Shown: positions 44,168 through 55,325 of the stretch, in pieces | How the letters are laid out: every line of letters begins with the position of its first letter | Position numbering within the stretch: the first letter of the stretch is position 1 | DNA from: JASLDZ01 sp038226305 | Lineage (GTDB): Bacteria > Pseudomonadota > Alphaproteobacteria > Caulobacterales > Caulobacteraceae | Direction of reading: 5' to 3' | Assembly (NCBI GenBank): GCA_038226305.1 | Contig: JBBRQN010000001.1 | Location: 1 to 64,000, forward strand | DNA length: 64,000 bases | Translations under genes and position numbers: made by a program | The notes under the pieces: generated by a model | Told to the model about the DNA's origin: nothing | What the model saw: only the letters and a program-made list of their open reading frames with translations | Database searches by the model: none

Positions 44168-44920
44168 ATGACCATGCTCTCAATATCAAACCTCCACGTC
44201 TCCGTCGGCGAGACTGAAATCCTCAAGGGGCTCTCGCTCGATGTGCCGGCGGGAGAGGTCCACGCCGTGATGGGGCCAAATGGGGCCGGGAAATCCACGC
44301 TGAGCTACGCGCTCGCCGGGAAGGGCGGGTATGAGGTGACGCAAGGAACGGCCTCGCTGAATGGCGAAGACCTGTTGGCGCTCGACGCATCGGGGCGGGC
44401 CGCGAAGGGCGTGTTCCTGTCGTTCCAGTACCCGCTTGAGATCCCCGGTGTACCCGCGCTCACCTTCCTGCGCACCGCCATCAACGCCCAGCGTAAGGCC
44501 CGCGGCGAAGCGGAGATGGGCGCACCGGAATTTCTAAAGACCGCCCGCGCCGCCGCCACCTCGCTCAAGATGGACTTCGACATGCTCAAGCGCGGGCTCA
44601 ACGTCGGGTTTTCGGGCGGCGAAAAGAAGCGGATGGAGATCCTGCAGATGGCCATGCTGGCCCCCCGCTTCGTCATCCTGGACGAGACGGACTCGGGGCT
44701 AGACATCGATGCCCTGCGCATCGTCTCAGAAGGCGTAAACGCATTGCGCGCGCCCGATCGCTCCATGCTGGTGATCACGCACTACCAGCGCCTCCTCGAC
44801 TACATCAAACCTGACCGGGTGCATGTGCTCAGCGCTGGGCGGATCGTGGCGTCGGGCGGGCCGGAGCTGGCGCTGGAGCTGGAGCGTGACGGCTACGACA
44901 AGTTCCAGAGGGCGGCGTGA
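44168..44920 (+). CDS. sufC: Fe-S assembly ATPase SufC
   Basis: About 250 residues, an ABC-type ATPase without membrane domains. Walker A is GPNGAGKST, the signature is FSGGEKKRMEIL, Walker B is FVILDETDSGLD, and the H-loop is VITHYQRLL. It drives conformational change of the SufB-SufD scaffold. The start is ATG 44168 (MTMLSISNLHV) or ATG 44174; neither has a good Shine-Dalgarno, and a TTG at 44141 would overlap sufB. The stop overlaps sufD as GTGA. Confidence 0.95.
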   Translation: MTMLSISNLHVSVGETEILKGLSLDVPAGEVHAVMGPNGAGKSTLSYALAGKGGYEVTQGTASLNGEDLLALDASGRAAKGVFLSFQYPLEIPGVPALTFLRTAINAQRKARGEAEMGAPEFLKTARAAATSLKMDFDMLKRGLNVGFSGGEKKRMEILQMAMLAPRFVILDETDSGLDIDALRIVSEGVNALRAPDRSMLVITHYQRLLDYIKPDRVHVLSAGRIVASGGPELALELERDGYDKFQRAA

Positions 44921-46047
44921 GTTCGGTCGTCCAGCTGAAGCCTAGGTCCACCACCGAAGTCCAGCTGATGGGGTCGGAGGCCCAGGCCGCGCAGATTGAT
45001 CGCGCGCACCTCGCCCAGGCCATCCGCACGGGTGACCTATCGCTGCTCCCCACCCGCCGCTCCGAAGCCTGGAGATGGAGCGACCTGCGCGCCGCGGTGC
45101 GGACGATGCCAGCCGCTTCGCCGGAGGGCTCGCCTGAGGGCGAGGGGCCGTTCGCGGCGATCCACGCTGACGGCGAGATCGTGATCGCCAACGGCCGCCG
45201 CCTCTCTGGCGATGGCCCACTCGTCATCGAGGGCGAGCAGACGTGGCGCCTGCGGATCGTGTCCACCGCGCAGGCGGGCGCGCACTCCGCGGAACTCGCA
45301 ATTACCCTCGCTCCCGGTGCCAAGCTGACGCTGCTGGAAAGCTATGAAGGGGAGGGGGCAGGCTACGTCTGCGGTTTCGACCTGTCCCTCACGCTCCCCG
45401 AAGGCGCGCGGTGCGAGCGCATTGTGATCCTGAACGACGCGGCGGACGCCGTTACCGTCTCCTCTGCCGCCGTGAAGCCTTCGCCCGGCGCGCTGTTCTC
45501 GCAGACCGTCGTGACCACAGGCGCGAAGTTGCAACGCCACGAGACGCGCATCGTCCACCCCGGTGACGGAGCTGCTGTGCGGATGGACGGGATTTACATG
45601 CTCGACGGACGCGCCCACGCTGACCTGACCAGCGTGGTGGAGCACCGCGGTGAGAACGGCGCCACGAGCCAGCTGTGCAAGGGCGTGGTCACCGGCCGGG
45701 CTCGCGCCGTGTTCCAGGGCCGCATCGTGGTGGCGCCGGGTGCGGACGGCACCGACGCCCGCATGCGCCACTCCGCCCTGATCCTCTCCGAAGGCGCCGA
45801 GATCGACGCCAAGCCGGAGCTGGAGATCTACGCCGACGACGTTCAGTGCGCGCATGGCAACACCATCGGTGCTCTGGACGACGAGCTCCTCTTCTACATC
45901 CGCTCGCGCGGCCTGCCCGAGACCGAGGCGCGCGCGCTTCTGACCGAGGCGTTCCTCGGCGAGGTGGTGGAGCGCATCGAGCACGAAGGCGGCCGAGAGG
46001 TGATCACCGCCCTGGTCGCCGCCCGTCTGCTGGAGCTGGGTCGATGA
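44917..46047 (+). CDS. sufD: Fe-S cluster assembly protein SufD
   Basis: 376 residues, paralogous to SufB in its right-handed beta-helix. It carries the conserved RSEAWRWSDLRA near the N-terminus and the C-terminal ELEIYADDVQCAHGNTIG and LLFYIRSRGLPETEAR. The His in AHGNT is the usual cluster-site candidate at the SufB-SufD interface. The N-terminal 20 residues (SSVVQLKPRSTTEVQ) are variable. GTG start in the sufC stop; its own stop overlaps sufS as ATGA. Confidence 0.95.
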   Translation: MSSVVQLKPRSTTEVQLMGSEAQAAQIDRAHLAQAIRTGDLSLLPTRRSEAWRWSDLRAAVRTMPAASPEGSPEGEGPFAAIHADGEIVIANGRRLSGDGPLVIEGEQTWRLRIVSTAQAGAHSAELAITLAPGAKLTLLESYEGEGAGYVCGFDLSLTLPEGARCERIVILNDAADAVTVSSAAVKPSPGALFSQTVVTTGAKLQRHETRIVHPGDGAAVRMDGIYMLDGRAHADLTSVVEHRGENGATSQLCKGVVTGRARAVFQGRIVVAPGADGTDARMRHSALILSEGAEIDAKPELEIYADDVQCAHGNTIGALDDELLFYIRSRGLPETEARALLTEAFLGEVVERIEHEGGREVITALVAARLLELGR

Positions 46048-47288
46048 GTGCAGACGGCGGCGGATTCGGTCGCGCTGCCTTCGACGTCGAGGCCGTGAGG
46101 GCCCAGTTTCCCATCCTGCAGCGCCAGGTGAACGGGCATCCGCTGGTCTATCTCGACAGCGCCGCTTCGGCTCAAAAGCCCCGCGCCGTGATCGACGCCA
46201 TGGTGGGTGCGATGGAGGGCTCCTACGCCAACGTCCACCGTGGCCTGCACACCCTCGCCAATGAGACCACCACCGCCTACGAGGCCGCGCGCGACAGCGT
46301 GCGCCGACTGCTCAATGCGAACGAAGGCGAGATCGTCTTCACCAAGGGCGCTACCGAGGCCATCAACCTCGTGGCCGCGTCCATCGGCCTGACCCTGAAG
46401 GCCGGGGATGAGATCGTGCTCTCCGAACTGGAGCACCACGCCAACATCCTCCCGTGGCACTTCCTGCGTGAACGTCTGGGCGTCGTGCTGAAGTTCGCGC
46501 CCGTCACTGACGAGGGCGGGATCGACGTGGACGCGCTGAAGGCGCTGATCGGCCCGCGCACCGTGGGCGTGGCGGTAACCCACATGTCCAACGTCACCGG
46601 CTGGCGCTCGCCGGCGCGGGAGATCGCGGATGCGGCCCACGCGGCGGGAGCGTGGCTCCTCCTCGACGGCTGCCAGTCGGCCGTGCACGAGGTGATCGAC
46701 GTGAAGGCGCTGGATTGCGACTTCTACGTCTTCTCCGGCCACAAGCTCTACGGCCCAACGGGCATCGGCGTCCTCTACGGGAAGGCCGAGCGGCTGGCGG
46801 GCATGGCCCCGTATCAGGGCGGTGGCGAGATGATCGCGTCGGTTTCGATGGGCGCGATAACCTACGCTGAGGCCCCGCACCGGTTCGAGGCTGGCACGCC
46901 CGCGATCCTCGAGGCCATCGGCCTCGGCGCCGCCTGCCAATGGCTCATGGCTCAGGACCGCGCCGCCATCGCCGCCCACGAAGAGGCGCTCTATCGCCGG
47001 GCGGTGGAGGGGCTCGAAGGCTGCAACTGGCTGCGCATTCTCGGCACGACGCCGGGGAAGGCGAGCGTGCTCAGCTTCACTGTCGAGGGGGCCCATGCCC
47101 ACGACGTGGCACAACTTCTCGACCGGTACGGTGTGGCGGTTCGGGCCGGAACCCACTGCGCCGAGCCCCTGATGCGCCGTTTCGGCGTCACCTCCAGCGC
47201 GCGCGCGTCCTTCGCCCTATATAACACCCTGGAGGAGGCGGACGCCTTCGCCGACGCTCTGATCAAGGCCCAACGGTTCTTCGCATGA
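46044..47288 (+). CDS. sufS: Class II cysteine desulfurase SufS
   Basis: 414 residues. The PLP lysine is Lys234 in VFSGHKLYGPTG, and the active-site Cys372 is in RAGTHCAEPLM, the short-loop group II form that normally passes its persulfide to SufE or SufU. Other blocks: NANEGEIVFTKGATEAINLV, LSELEHHANILPW, GWRSP and PYQGGGEMI. No sufE or sufU is in the operon, so the partner is elsewhere or absent. ATGA overlaps at both ends. Confidence 0.95.
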   Translation: MSADGGGFGRAAFDVEAVRAQFPILQRQVNGHPLVYLDSAASAQKPRAVIDAMVGAMEGSYANVHRGLHTLANETTTAYEAARDSVRRLLNANEGEIVFTKGATEAINLVAASIGLTLKAGDEIVLSELEHHANILPWHFLRERLGVVLKFAPVTDEGGIDVDALKALIGPRTVGVAVTHMSNVTGWRSPAREIADAAHAAGAWLLLDGCQSAVHEVIDVKALDCDFYVFSGHKLYGPTGIGVLYGKAERLAGMAPYQGGGEMIASVSMGAITYAEAPHRFEAGTPAILEAIGLGAACQWLMAQDRAAIAAHEEALYRRAVEGLEGCNWLRILGTTPGKASVLSFTVEGAHAHDVAQLLDRYGVAVRAGTHCAEPLMRRFGVTSSARASFALYNTLEEADAFADALIKAQRFFA

Positions 47289-47689
47289 TGGACGACGCCA
47301 CCCTTTCGGCCGACACGGCCCCCGACGCGAGCCCGGCGGTCGCTGCGCCTGCCGCGGCCGTCTCCGCGATCCCGCAGGCTGAACTCGACCGGCTGACGGA
47401 CGACCTGATCGCGTCTCTCAAGACGGTGTTCGATCCGGAAATCCCCGTCGACATCTATGAGCTCGGCCTGATCTACAAGGTGGACGTCTCCGACGACCGG
47501 GACGTCTTGGTGGAGATGACCCTCACCGCCCCCGGCTGCCCCGTGGCCGGCGAAATGCCCGGCTGGGTGCGGGATGCCGTCGAGAAGGTCGAAGGTGTGC
47601 GTTCGGCCCACGTGGACCTCGTGTTCGAGCCCCCGTGGGACCCCTCCAAGATGAGCGACGAGGCCCGCCTCGAGCTCAACATGTTCTGA
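47285..47689 (+). CDS. sufT: SufT-type DUF59/MIP18 protein
   Basis: 134 residues. An Ala-rich, disordered N-terminus (about 1-32) is followed by a MIP18 domain with VFDPEIPVDIYELGLIY, and MTLTAPGCPVAGEMP containing the conserved Cys. SufT helps mature Fe-S proteins, acting late in delivery. The start is ATG 47285 (overlapping the sufS stop as ATGA) or the ATG 3 bases later. sufA begins 11 bases downstream. Confidence 0.92.
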   Translation: MMDDATLSADTAPDASPAVAAPAAAVSAIPQAELDRLTDDLIASLKTVFDPEIPVDIYELGLIYKVDVSDDRDVLVEMTLTAPGCPVAGEMPGWVRDAVEKVEGVRSAHVDLVFEPPWDPSKMSDEARLELNMF

Positions 47690-47700
47690 AGGATCACCGG

Positions 47701-48093
47701 ATGGACGCCACCACCCTCAGCCCCCGGGTCCGCCGGCCCCGGCCCAAGCTCGTAACCCTGACGGATGCCGCCGCCGATCGCGTGCGCGAGATCCTCGACG
47801 GTAAGCCGGACGCGACGGCCCTTCGCGTGGGCGTGAAGAACGGCGGCTGCGCGGGTTCCGAATACATCATCGAATACGCCAACGGCGCTTCGGGCCTCGA
47901 CGAGGTGGTGGAGGACAAGGGCGTCACGATCATCGTGGAGCCCAAGGCCGTGCTGTTCCTCGTGGGCAGCGAGATCGACTACGTGAGCACGCGGCTGTCG
48001 TCGAAGTTCGTGTTCAACAACCCCAACCAGACCGACGCCTGCGGCTGCGGCGAGAGCGTCACGATCCTGCCCGCTGTCATCGACGTGGACTGA
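47701..48093 (+). CDS. sufA: A-type Fe-S carrier SufA/IscA
   Basis: 130 residues. The three cluster ligands are Cys50 in NGGCAGSEY and Cys114/Cys116 in DACGCGES, in the normal C...CxC arrangement. The Ser-Gly of the common GCSG motif is replaced by Ala-Gly. The N-terminal 15 residues are basic and proline-rich. It accepts clusters from the SufBCD scaffold and passes them to apo-proteins. Likely the last Fe-S gene of the iscR operon; a small secreted protein follows after 3 bases. Confidence 0.94.
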   Translation: MDATTLSPRVRRPRPKLVTLTDAAADRVREILDGKPDATALRVGVKNGGCAGSEYIIEYANGASGLDEVVEDKGVTIIVEPKAVLFLVGSEIDYVSTRLSSKFVFNNPNQTDACGCGESVTILPAVIDVD

Positions 48094-48096
48094 GCG

Positions 48097-48450
48097 ATGC
48101 GGCTGGCGGCGGTGGTTCTGGGTCTCTCCATGCTGCCGATGGCCGCCAAGGCGGGGCCGTTCGACGGCCGATGGTCGCTCAGTCAAGCGCCGGGGCAATG
48201 TGAACGACGCGCAAACGAGGTGGACGGCTACGCCCGCTTCACGGCCATATCCTTCGATCAGTACGAAGCCCACTGCGGATGGGGTCGCCTCACGCGGCGG
48301 GGCGCGGGCCTCTGGACGGCACAAGGTCGCTGTTCGGTCGAGGGGGACGTCACACGCGGCGCGTTCAAGTTCCGGGTGCGTGGAGGCGGGCTGACGATGC
48401 ACACGCCGGACGGGATCGCCTCCGACTTCCGGCGCTGCCCGACGCGCTGA
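48097..48450 (+). CDS. Small secreted four-cysteine protein, unknown
   Basis: 117 residues. The signal peptide is about 1-19 (MRLAAVVLGLSMLPMAAKA). The mature part has four cysteines (35, 60, 79, 114) that could make two disulfides, and starts GPFDGRWSLSQAPGQC. Tryptophans and glycines suggest a small beta-barrel. No family recognised. It starts 3 bases after sufA on the same strand and so probably belongs to the suf transcript, but no Fe-S ligand pattern is evident. It converges on the small feo-linked gene with 4 bases between. Confidence 0.75.
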   Translation: MRLAAVVLGLSMLPMAAKAGPFDGRWSLSQAPGQCERRANEVDGYARFTAISFDQYEAHCGWGRLTRRGAGLWTAQGRCSVEGDVTRGAFKFRVRGGGLTMHTPDGIASDFRRCPTR

Positions 48451-48454
48451 ACCG

Positions 48455-48637
48455 TCAGTCGCGCCAGTCGTCGGTCGGCTGCTCCTGGCCCGCCAGCTCG
48501 TCGGCCTGCAGGGCCTTGTCGTAGCTGGGCGTTTCGCGGCGGTGCGTGATCAGTCGCCGCCACGACGACGGCGCGAAGCTCCAAACCAGCCACAGGGCGG
48601 CGGCCAGCACGATCACATCGGTGGCGATCGCCTGCAT
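48455..48637 (-). CDS. Small FeoB-associated membrane protein
   Basis: 60 residues: MQAIATDVIVLAAALWLVW starts a single N-terminal helix (about 5-24), then a basic stretch RRLITHRRETPSYDKALQAD and an acidic tail ending DDWRD. It starts in the feoB stop (TGATG), so it is coupled to feoB. Many Feo operons end with a very small protein that stabilises or regulates FeoB; this is a membrane version without the winged helix or cysteines of enterobacterial FeoC. Role in iron uptake is inferred from position only. Confidence 0.75.
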   Translation of the reverse strand: MQAIATDVIVLAAALWLVWSFAPSSWRRLITHRRETPSYDKALQADELAGQEQPTDDWRD

Positions 48638-50541
48638 CACAGACCCGCCGCAGTGGCGAGCTGGAACACTACGAACGCCCCGGCGTAGGCCAAGGCGGTC
48701 ATGTAGCTGACCATCACCAGCGGCCAGACCCAGCTGTCCGTCTCGCGGCGCACGACGCTGAGGGTGGATGCGCACTGCGGGGCGAAAACGAACCACGCCA
48801 GGAGCGCGAGAGCCGTGGGCGTAGACCAGGCGTTGTGCAGGGTCTGCCCCAGGGCGCCCGTGGCCTCGCCCCCGGCCGCCACGGCGTAGACGGCGCCCAA
48901 CGTGGCCACCATCACTTCCCGCGCGGCGAAGGCGGGGATCAAGGCCAGGGCGATGGCCCAGTTGAAGCCGACGGGGGCGAAAACCGGCGCGATGAAGTGG
49001 CCGATGCGACCCGCGAAGCTGTAGTCGATGGCGGGTCCCGTTGCGCCCACGGGCGCTCCGGGGGTGTTAGACAGCCACCAGATCACGATCATGATCGCCA
49101 GGATTGTCGTGCCGGCGCGGGTCAGGAACGCCTTCAGCCGCACCCACACGCTGACCAGCACGTTGCGCAGTTCGGGGCGCTTGTAGGCGGGCAGTTCCAT
49201 CAGGAACGGCTCGCTGTCGCCCTTCATGAACAGCCTGCGGATCACCCACGCCACGCAGAGGCCGCTGAATATGCCCGCGGCGTAGAGGCCGAACATGACC
49301 AGTCCCTGCAGGTTCATCACCCCGCCTATGAGCGTGCGCGGCACGAAAGCCCCGATGATGAGCGTGTAGACCGGGATGCGCGCCGAGCAGGTCATCAAGG
49401 GCGCGATCAGGATGGTGGTGATGCGGTCGCGCTTGTTGTCGATCACCCGCGTGGACATGATCCCGGGGATCGCGCAGGCGAAACTGGAGAGGAGCGGAAT
49501 GAACGCCCGCCCGTGCAGGCCTGCGCCGCCCATCATCCGGTCCATCAGGAACGCCGCCCGGCCCATGTAGCCGGAGTCTTCCAGCAGGATGATAAACAGG
49601 AACAGGATGGCGATCTGCGGCACGAACACCAGCACGCTCCCCACGCCCGCGATCACCCCGTCGGCGAGAAGATCTCGCAGCGGGCCCTCGGGCATGACCG
49701 CTTTCAGGGTGTGGCCGAGCGCATCGAAGCCCGCCGTGATCGCATCCATCAGGGGCGTCGCACCGGCGAACACCGCCTGGAACATCAGGAACAGGGTGAA
49801 GAGCAGGATCGCTGTCCCGAACACCGGGTGCAGCAGCACGTCGTCCAGCTTGCCGGTCCAGGTGTCTGGCCGGGCGGGCGGGCGCACCACGGCCTTAAAC
49901 AGCTTTTCAGCCCGGGCGTGGGCGGCGCGGAGAGCTGCGGCGTCTGGCGCGGACCAGCCCCTGGCGGAGGCGTCGCGCGCGCCGGTCGTGTCGGCGGCTT
50001 CGAGCAGGCGGTCGATCCCCCTGCGGCGGGTGGCGACAGTGGGCACGACAGTGATGCCCAGTTCTGCCGCCAGCGTGTCGAGGTCGATGGCGAGGCCCTG
50101 GCGCTCGGCGATGTCCACCATGTTGAGCGCCAACACCATCGGCGTGCCCACGGCCTTCAGCTCCAGCACCAGCCGCAGCACGAGGCGCAGGTTGGTGGCG
50201 TCTGCCACGCAGACGAGGAGGTCGATGGGGGCCTCGCCCGGCAGGCGGCCCAGCACCACATCGCGCGTCACCTCCTCATCAGGGCTGCGGGCGCGGAGGG
50301 AATAGGTACCCGGCAGGTCGATCACCCGAACCCGGCGCCCCGCGGGGGTGGAGGCGGCACCCTCTTTCCGCTCGACGGTGACGCCAGGGTAGTTCGCCAC
50401 CTTCTGGCGCGCCCCCGTCAAAGCGTTGAACAGCGCCGTCTTGCCGGAGTTGGGCGCGCCCACCAGCGCGATGCGCAGCGGACGGTCTGCGACGGGGAGG
50501 GGGGCGGTCGCCTTGGCGTCCGCAGCGGCCAGTTCGACCAT
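48637..50541 (-). CDS. feoB: Ferrous iron transporter FeoB
   Basis: 634 residues. The N-terminal G domain has G1 GAPNSGKT (28-35), G3 DLPGTYSL and G4 NMVD. It is followed by the GDI-like spacer and a polytopic C-terminal domain with two gate motifs, including FACAIPGIMSTR with its conserved Cys and the second gate pattern near PVYTLIIGAF. It imports Fe2+ across the inner membrane. It is shorter than enterobacterial FeoB (about 770), as in many alphaproteobacteria. feoA precedes it by 10 bases and a 60-residue membrane protein overlaps its stop. Confidence 0.95.
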   Translation of the reverse strand: MVELAAADAKATAPLPVADRPLRIALVGAPNSGKTALFNALTGARQKVANYPGVTVERKEGAASTPAGRRVRVIDLPGTYSLRARSPDEEVTRDVVLGRLPGEAPIDLLVCVADATNLRLVLRLVLELKAVGTPMVLALNMVDIAERQGLAIDLDTLAAELGITVVPTVATRRRGIDRLLEAADTTGARDASARGWSAPDAAALRAAHARAEKLFKAVVRPPARPDTWTGKLDDVLLHPVFGTAILLFTLFLMFQAVFAGATPLMDAITAGFDALGHTLKAVMPEGPLRDLLADGVIAGVGSVLVFVPQIAILFLFIILLEDSGYMGRAAFLMDRMMGGAGLHGRAFIPLLSSFACAIPGIMSTRVIDNKRDRITTILIAPLMTCSARIPVYTLIIGAFVPRTLIGGVMNLQGLVMFGLYAAGIFSGLCVAWVIRRLFMKGDSEPFLMELPAYKRPELRNVLVSVWVRLKAFLTRAGTTILAIMIVIWWLSNTPGAPVGATGPAIDYSFAGRIGHFIAPVFAPVGFNWAIALALIPAFAAREVMVATLGAVYAVAAGGEATGALGQTLHNAWSTPTALALLAWFVFAPQCASTLSVVRRETDSWVWPLVMVSYMTALAYAGAFVVFQLATAAGL

Positions 50542-50551
50542 GCGACGGGCC

Positions 50552-50833
50552 TTAGGCCGCGACGGGCGGGGCCGTCTCCAGACGCAGCATGATGTCGTTG
50601 GCCTCGCGGCGGCGCAGGGCCACGCGGGTGTCGTCGACCCTCACGGCGATGGGGTCGCGGCCGAACGGGCCCTCGTGCAGCACGCTGATCTGCGCGCCTT
50701 CCACGAAGCCGATCTCAAGCAGGCGCCGCTCCAGCTCATCGGACTGCAGCACGCCGCCCACCTTGACGATTACGCCGCGATCTCCCTTGCGGGCGTTGGC
50801 CAGACTGACCGTTTTGGCGGCAACGTCGAACAT
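50552..50833 (-). CDS. feoA: FeoA-family protein
   Basis: 93 residues with the SH3-like FeoA fold: VSLANARKGDRGVIVKV, ELERRLLEIGFVEGAQISVL, then GPFGRDPIAVRVDDTRVALRRREA. FeoA binds or tunes FeoB. The start at MFDVAAKTV is chosen because sequence upstream in this frame overlaps the divergent gyrA leader and is not conserved. It is the first gene of the leftward feoA-feoB-small protein operon, with a Fur-box-like palindrome 20 bases upstream. Confidence 0.92.
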   Translation of the reverse strand: MFDVAAKTVSLANARKGDRGVIVKVGGVLQSDELERRLLEIGFVEGAQISVLHEGPFGRDPIAVRVDDTRVALRRREANDIMLRLETAPPVAA

Positions 50834-50852
50834 GCGAAGCGTTATCAGCCTT

Positions 50853-50870
50853 TTGCAATCGCTTCGCAAG
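50853..50870. promoter_or_regulatory. Fur-box-like palindrome upstream of feoA
   Basis: TTGCAATCGCTTCGCAAG is an imperfect palindrome built from TTGC and GCAA ends, of the general shape of alphaproteobacterial Fur sites. It lies 20 bases before the feoA ATG, in the feoA-gyrA divergent region. Iron-repression of feo is expected, but the exact consensus for this organism is not known to me. Confidence 0.4.
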
Positions 50871-51015
50871 CGCGATGATCCGCTGGCCGCGCCCGGCTGG
50901 TCTTTGGCGCGGGCAAGATGGCGTGCTAACGAATGGCTATGTTCGAGAGCGGCCGATTCCGGCCTCCTTGGAAGCGGCGAAACCTTGCCGCCAACCCCTC
51001 CAGAGCCTGACCTTT

Positions 51016-53796
<2,781 letters not shown>

Positions 53797-53797
53797 T

Positions 53798-53840
53798 CCC
53801 GCCAATGTCCCTGTGGACGAAGGGGCGGGCTTGGTGTTTT
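53798..53840 (+). terminator. Probable intrinsic terminator after gyrA
   Basis: Outer stem CCCGCC (53798-53803) with GGCGGG (53824-53829), and an inner hairpin GTCC/GGAC (53807-53810 and 53815-53818), followed by CTTGGTGTTTT ending in four T's. It lies 1 base after the gyrA stop. Confidence 0.55.
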
Positions 53841-53880
53841 GTCAGGTGATCCTGGGGCGGAGCTTGCGACACGATTCATG

Positions 53881-54369
53881 ATGCGCGTCGGTCTCTACCC
53901 CGGCACTTTCGACCCGATCACCAACGGCCATCTCGACATCATCGGGCGCGCCGTGAAGCTCGTTGATCACCTCGTGATCGGCGTGGCGGTGAATGTGGGC
54001 AAGTCGCCGATGTTCTCCGTCGAAGAGCGCGTGGCCCTGGTGCTGGAGGAGACCCGCCAGTTCGCGGGCACCACCACGATCGAGGCACGGCCGTTCAGCA
54101 CGCTGCTCATGCACTTCGCCGAGGAGATCGGGGCGCAGATGATCGTGCGCGGTCTGCGCGCCGTGGCCGATTTCGAATACGAATTCCAGATGACCGCCAT
54201 GAACCAGCAACTCAATCGTGAGATCGAGACAGTGTTCCTCATGGCCGACCCCCGCCACCAGGCCATCGCCTCGCGGCTGGTGAAGGAAATCGCGACGCTG
54301 GGGGGCGACGTGTCCAAGTTTGTGCCGCCGGCCATTGCCGCGCGGTTGATGGAGAAGCTCGTTTCATGA
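53881..54369 (+). CDS. coaD: Phosphopantetheine adenylyltransferase
   Basis: 162 residues. It adenylates 4'-phosphopantetheine to dephospho-CoA. The nucleotidyltransferase signature is LYPGTFDPITNGHLDI, with the TxGH His17, and RGLRAVADFEYEFQM binds pantetheine. MADPRHQAIASRLVKEI closes the ATP site. ATG 53878 is also in frame and would add one Met. The stop overlaps the cyclophilin gene as ATGA, starting a four-gene overlapping series. Confidence 0.95.
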   Translation: MRVGLYPGTFDPITNGHLDIIGRAVKLVDHLVIGVAVNVGKSPMFSVEERVALVLEETRQFAGTTTIEARPFSTLLMHFAEEIGAQMIVRGLRAVADFEYEFQMTAMNQQLNREIETVFLMADPRHQAIASRLVKEIATLGGDVSKFVPPAIAARLMEKLVS

Positions 54370-55325
54370 TCCGCTCCCCCCGGTTCGTTTCCATCCTCGC
54401 CGCGACCTGTGCCCTGGCTGTCGCAGGTGCCGGCGCCGCCCAGCCCCTGGGCCAGTCGCGGCCGGGCGGTGGCGATCCCAAGCGACGCATCGTCTCCGAC
54501 CATGAGCGCGATGCGGCCGTGGCCGCGGCGCTGGTGCCAGGCAAGCCGGAAGCCGCGATCCCGGTGCCGCCCGCGGAAATGCTCCCGATCTCGCCCGACA
54601 ACCTCCTCGTGGTGGATACCAACAAGGGCCGCATCATCGCCGAGCTGTCGCCCCTGATGGCGCCGGTGCACGTGGCGCGTATCCAGGCGCTGGCCCGCAG
54701 GCACTTCTACGACGGCCTGACGTTCTTCCGCGTGATCGCCTCCTTCATGGACCAGACGGGCGACCCCAAGAACACCGGCGAGGGCGGTTCCGAACTGCCG
54801 GACCTGAAGGGCGAGTTCACCTTCCGTCGTCTGTCCACCACCCCATGGGCCTCGGTCGCCACGCCAGAGGGGACCGACGTGGGCTACGTGGGGGCCAACC
54901 CCACCTACAGCCAGGCGTCCGGCCTGATGGCGATGACCAAGGACGGGGGCGTGTCGGCCTGGGGAGCCTACTGCCCCGGCGTGCTCGGCATGGCGCGCGA
55001 GAACGAGCCGGATACGGCCAACAGCCAGTTCTTCTTCATGCGCGACAGCTATCCGACGCTGGAGCGCAAATACACGGCGTTCGGCCGGGTGCTCGTGGGG
55101 CTGGACGTGGTCAGGGCCATCAAGATCGGCGAGCCCGTCGCCGATCCCCAGGATCGGATGACGCGCGTGCGCCTGGCTTCGGATTTGCCTGCCGGTGAGC
55201 GGGTGGCGCTGAGGCGGCAGGACCCGGAAGGCGCCGCATTCAAGGCGCAGGTGGCCCGGGCGCGCGAGCGCAAGGGCGCCGACTTCTCCGTCTGCGACGT
55301 GTCACCCACCGTCAGCCCTGGGTGA
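54366..55325 (+). CDS. Periplasmic peptidyl-prolyl isomerase (cyclophilin type)
   Basis: 319 residues. A signal peptide (about 1-25, ending GAAQP) and a proline-rich linker lead to a cyclophilin domain at about 78-270. Key residues: FYDGLTFFRVIASFMDQTGDP (active-site Arg in FFRV), GLMAMTK, NSQFFFM and YTAFGRVLVGLDVV. The domain carries an insertion around GANPTYSQASG relative to small bacterial cyclophilins. It assists proline isomerisation during envelope protein folding. The ATG overlaps the coaD stop, and a histidine kinase gene starts inside its stop. Confidence 0.9.
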   Translation: MIRSPRFVSILAATCALAVAGAGAAQPLGQSRPGGGDPKRRIVSDHERDAAVAAALVPGKPEAAIPVPPAEMLPISPDNLLVVDTNKGRIIAELSPLMAPVHVARIQALARRHFYDGLTFFRVIASFMDQTGDPKNTGEGGSELPDLKGEFTFRRLSTTPWASVATPEGTDVGYVGANPTYSQASGLMAMTKDGGVSAWGAYCPGVLGMARENEPDTANSQFFFMRDSYPTLERKYTAFGRVLVGLDVVRAIKIGEPVADPQDRMTRVRLASDLPAGERVALRRQDPEGAAFKAQVARARERKGADFSVCDVSPTVSPG

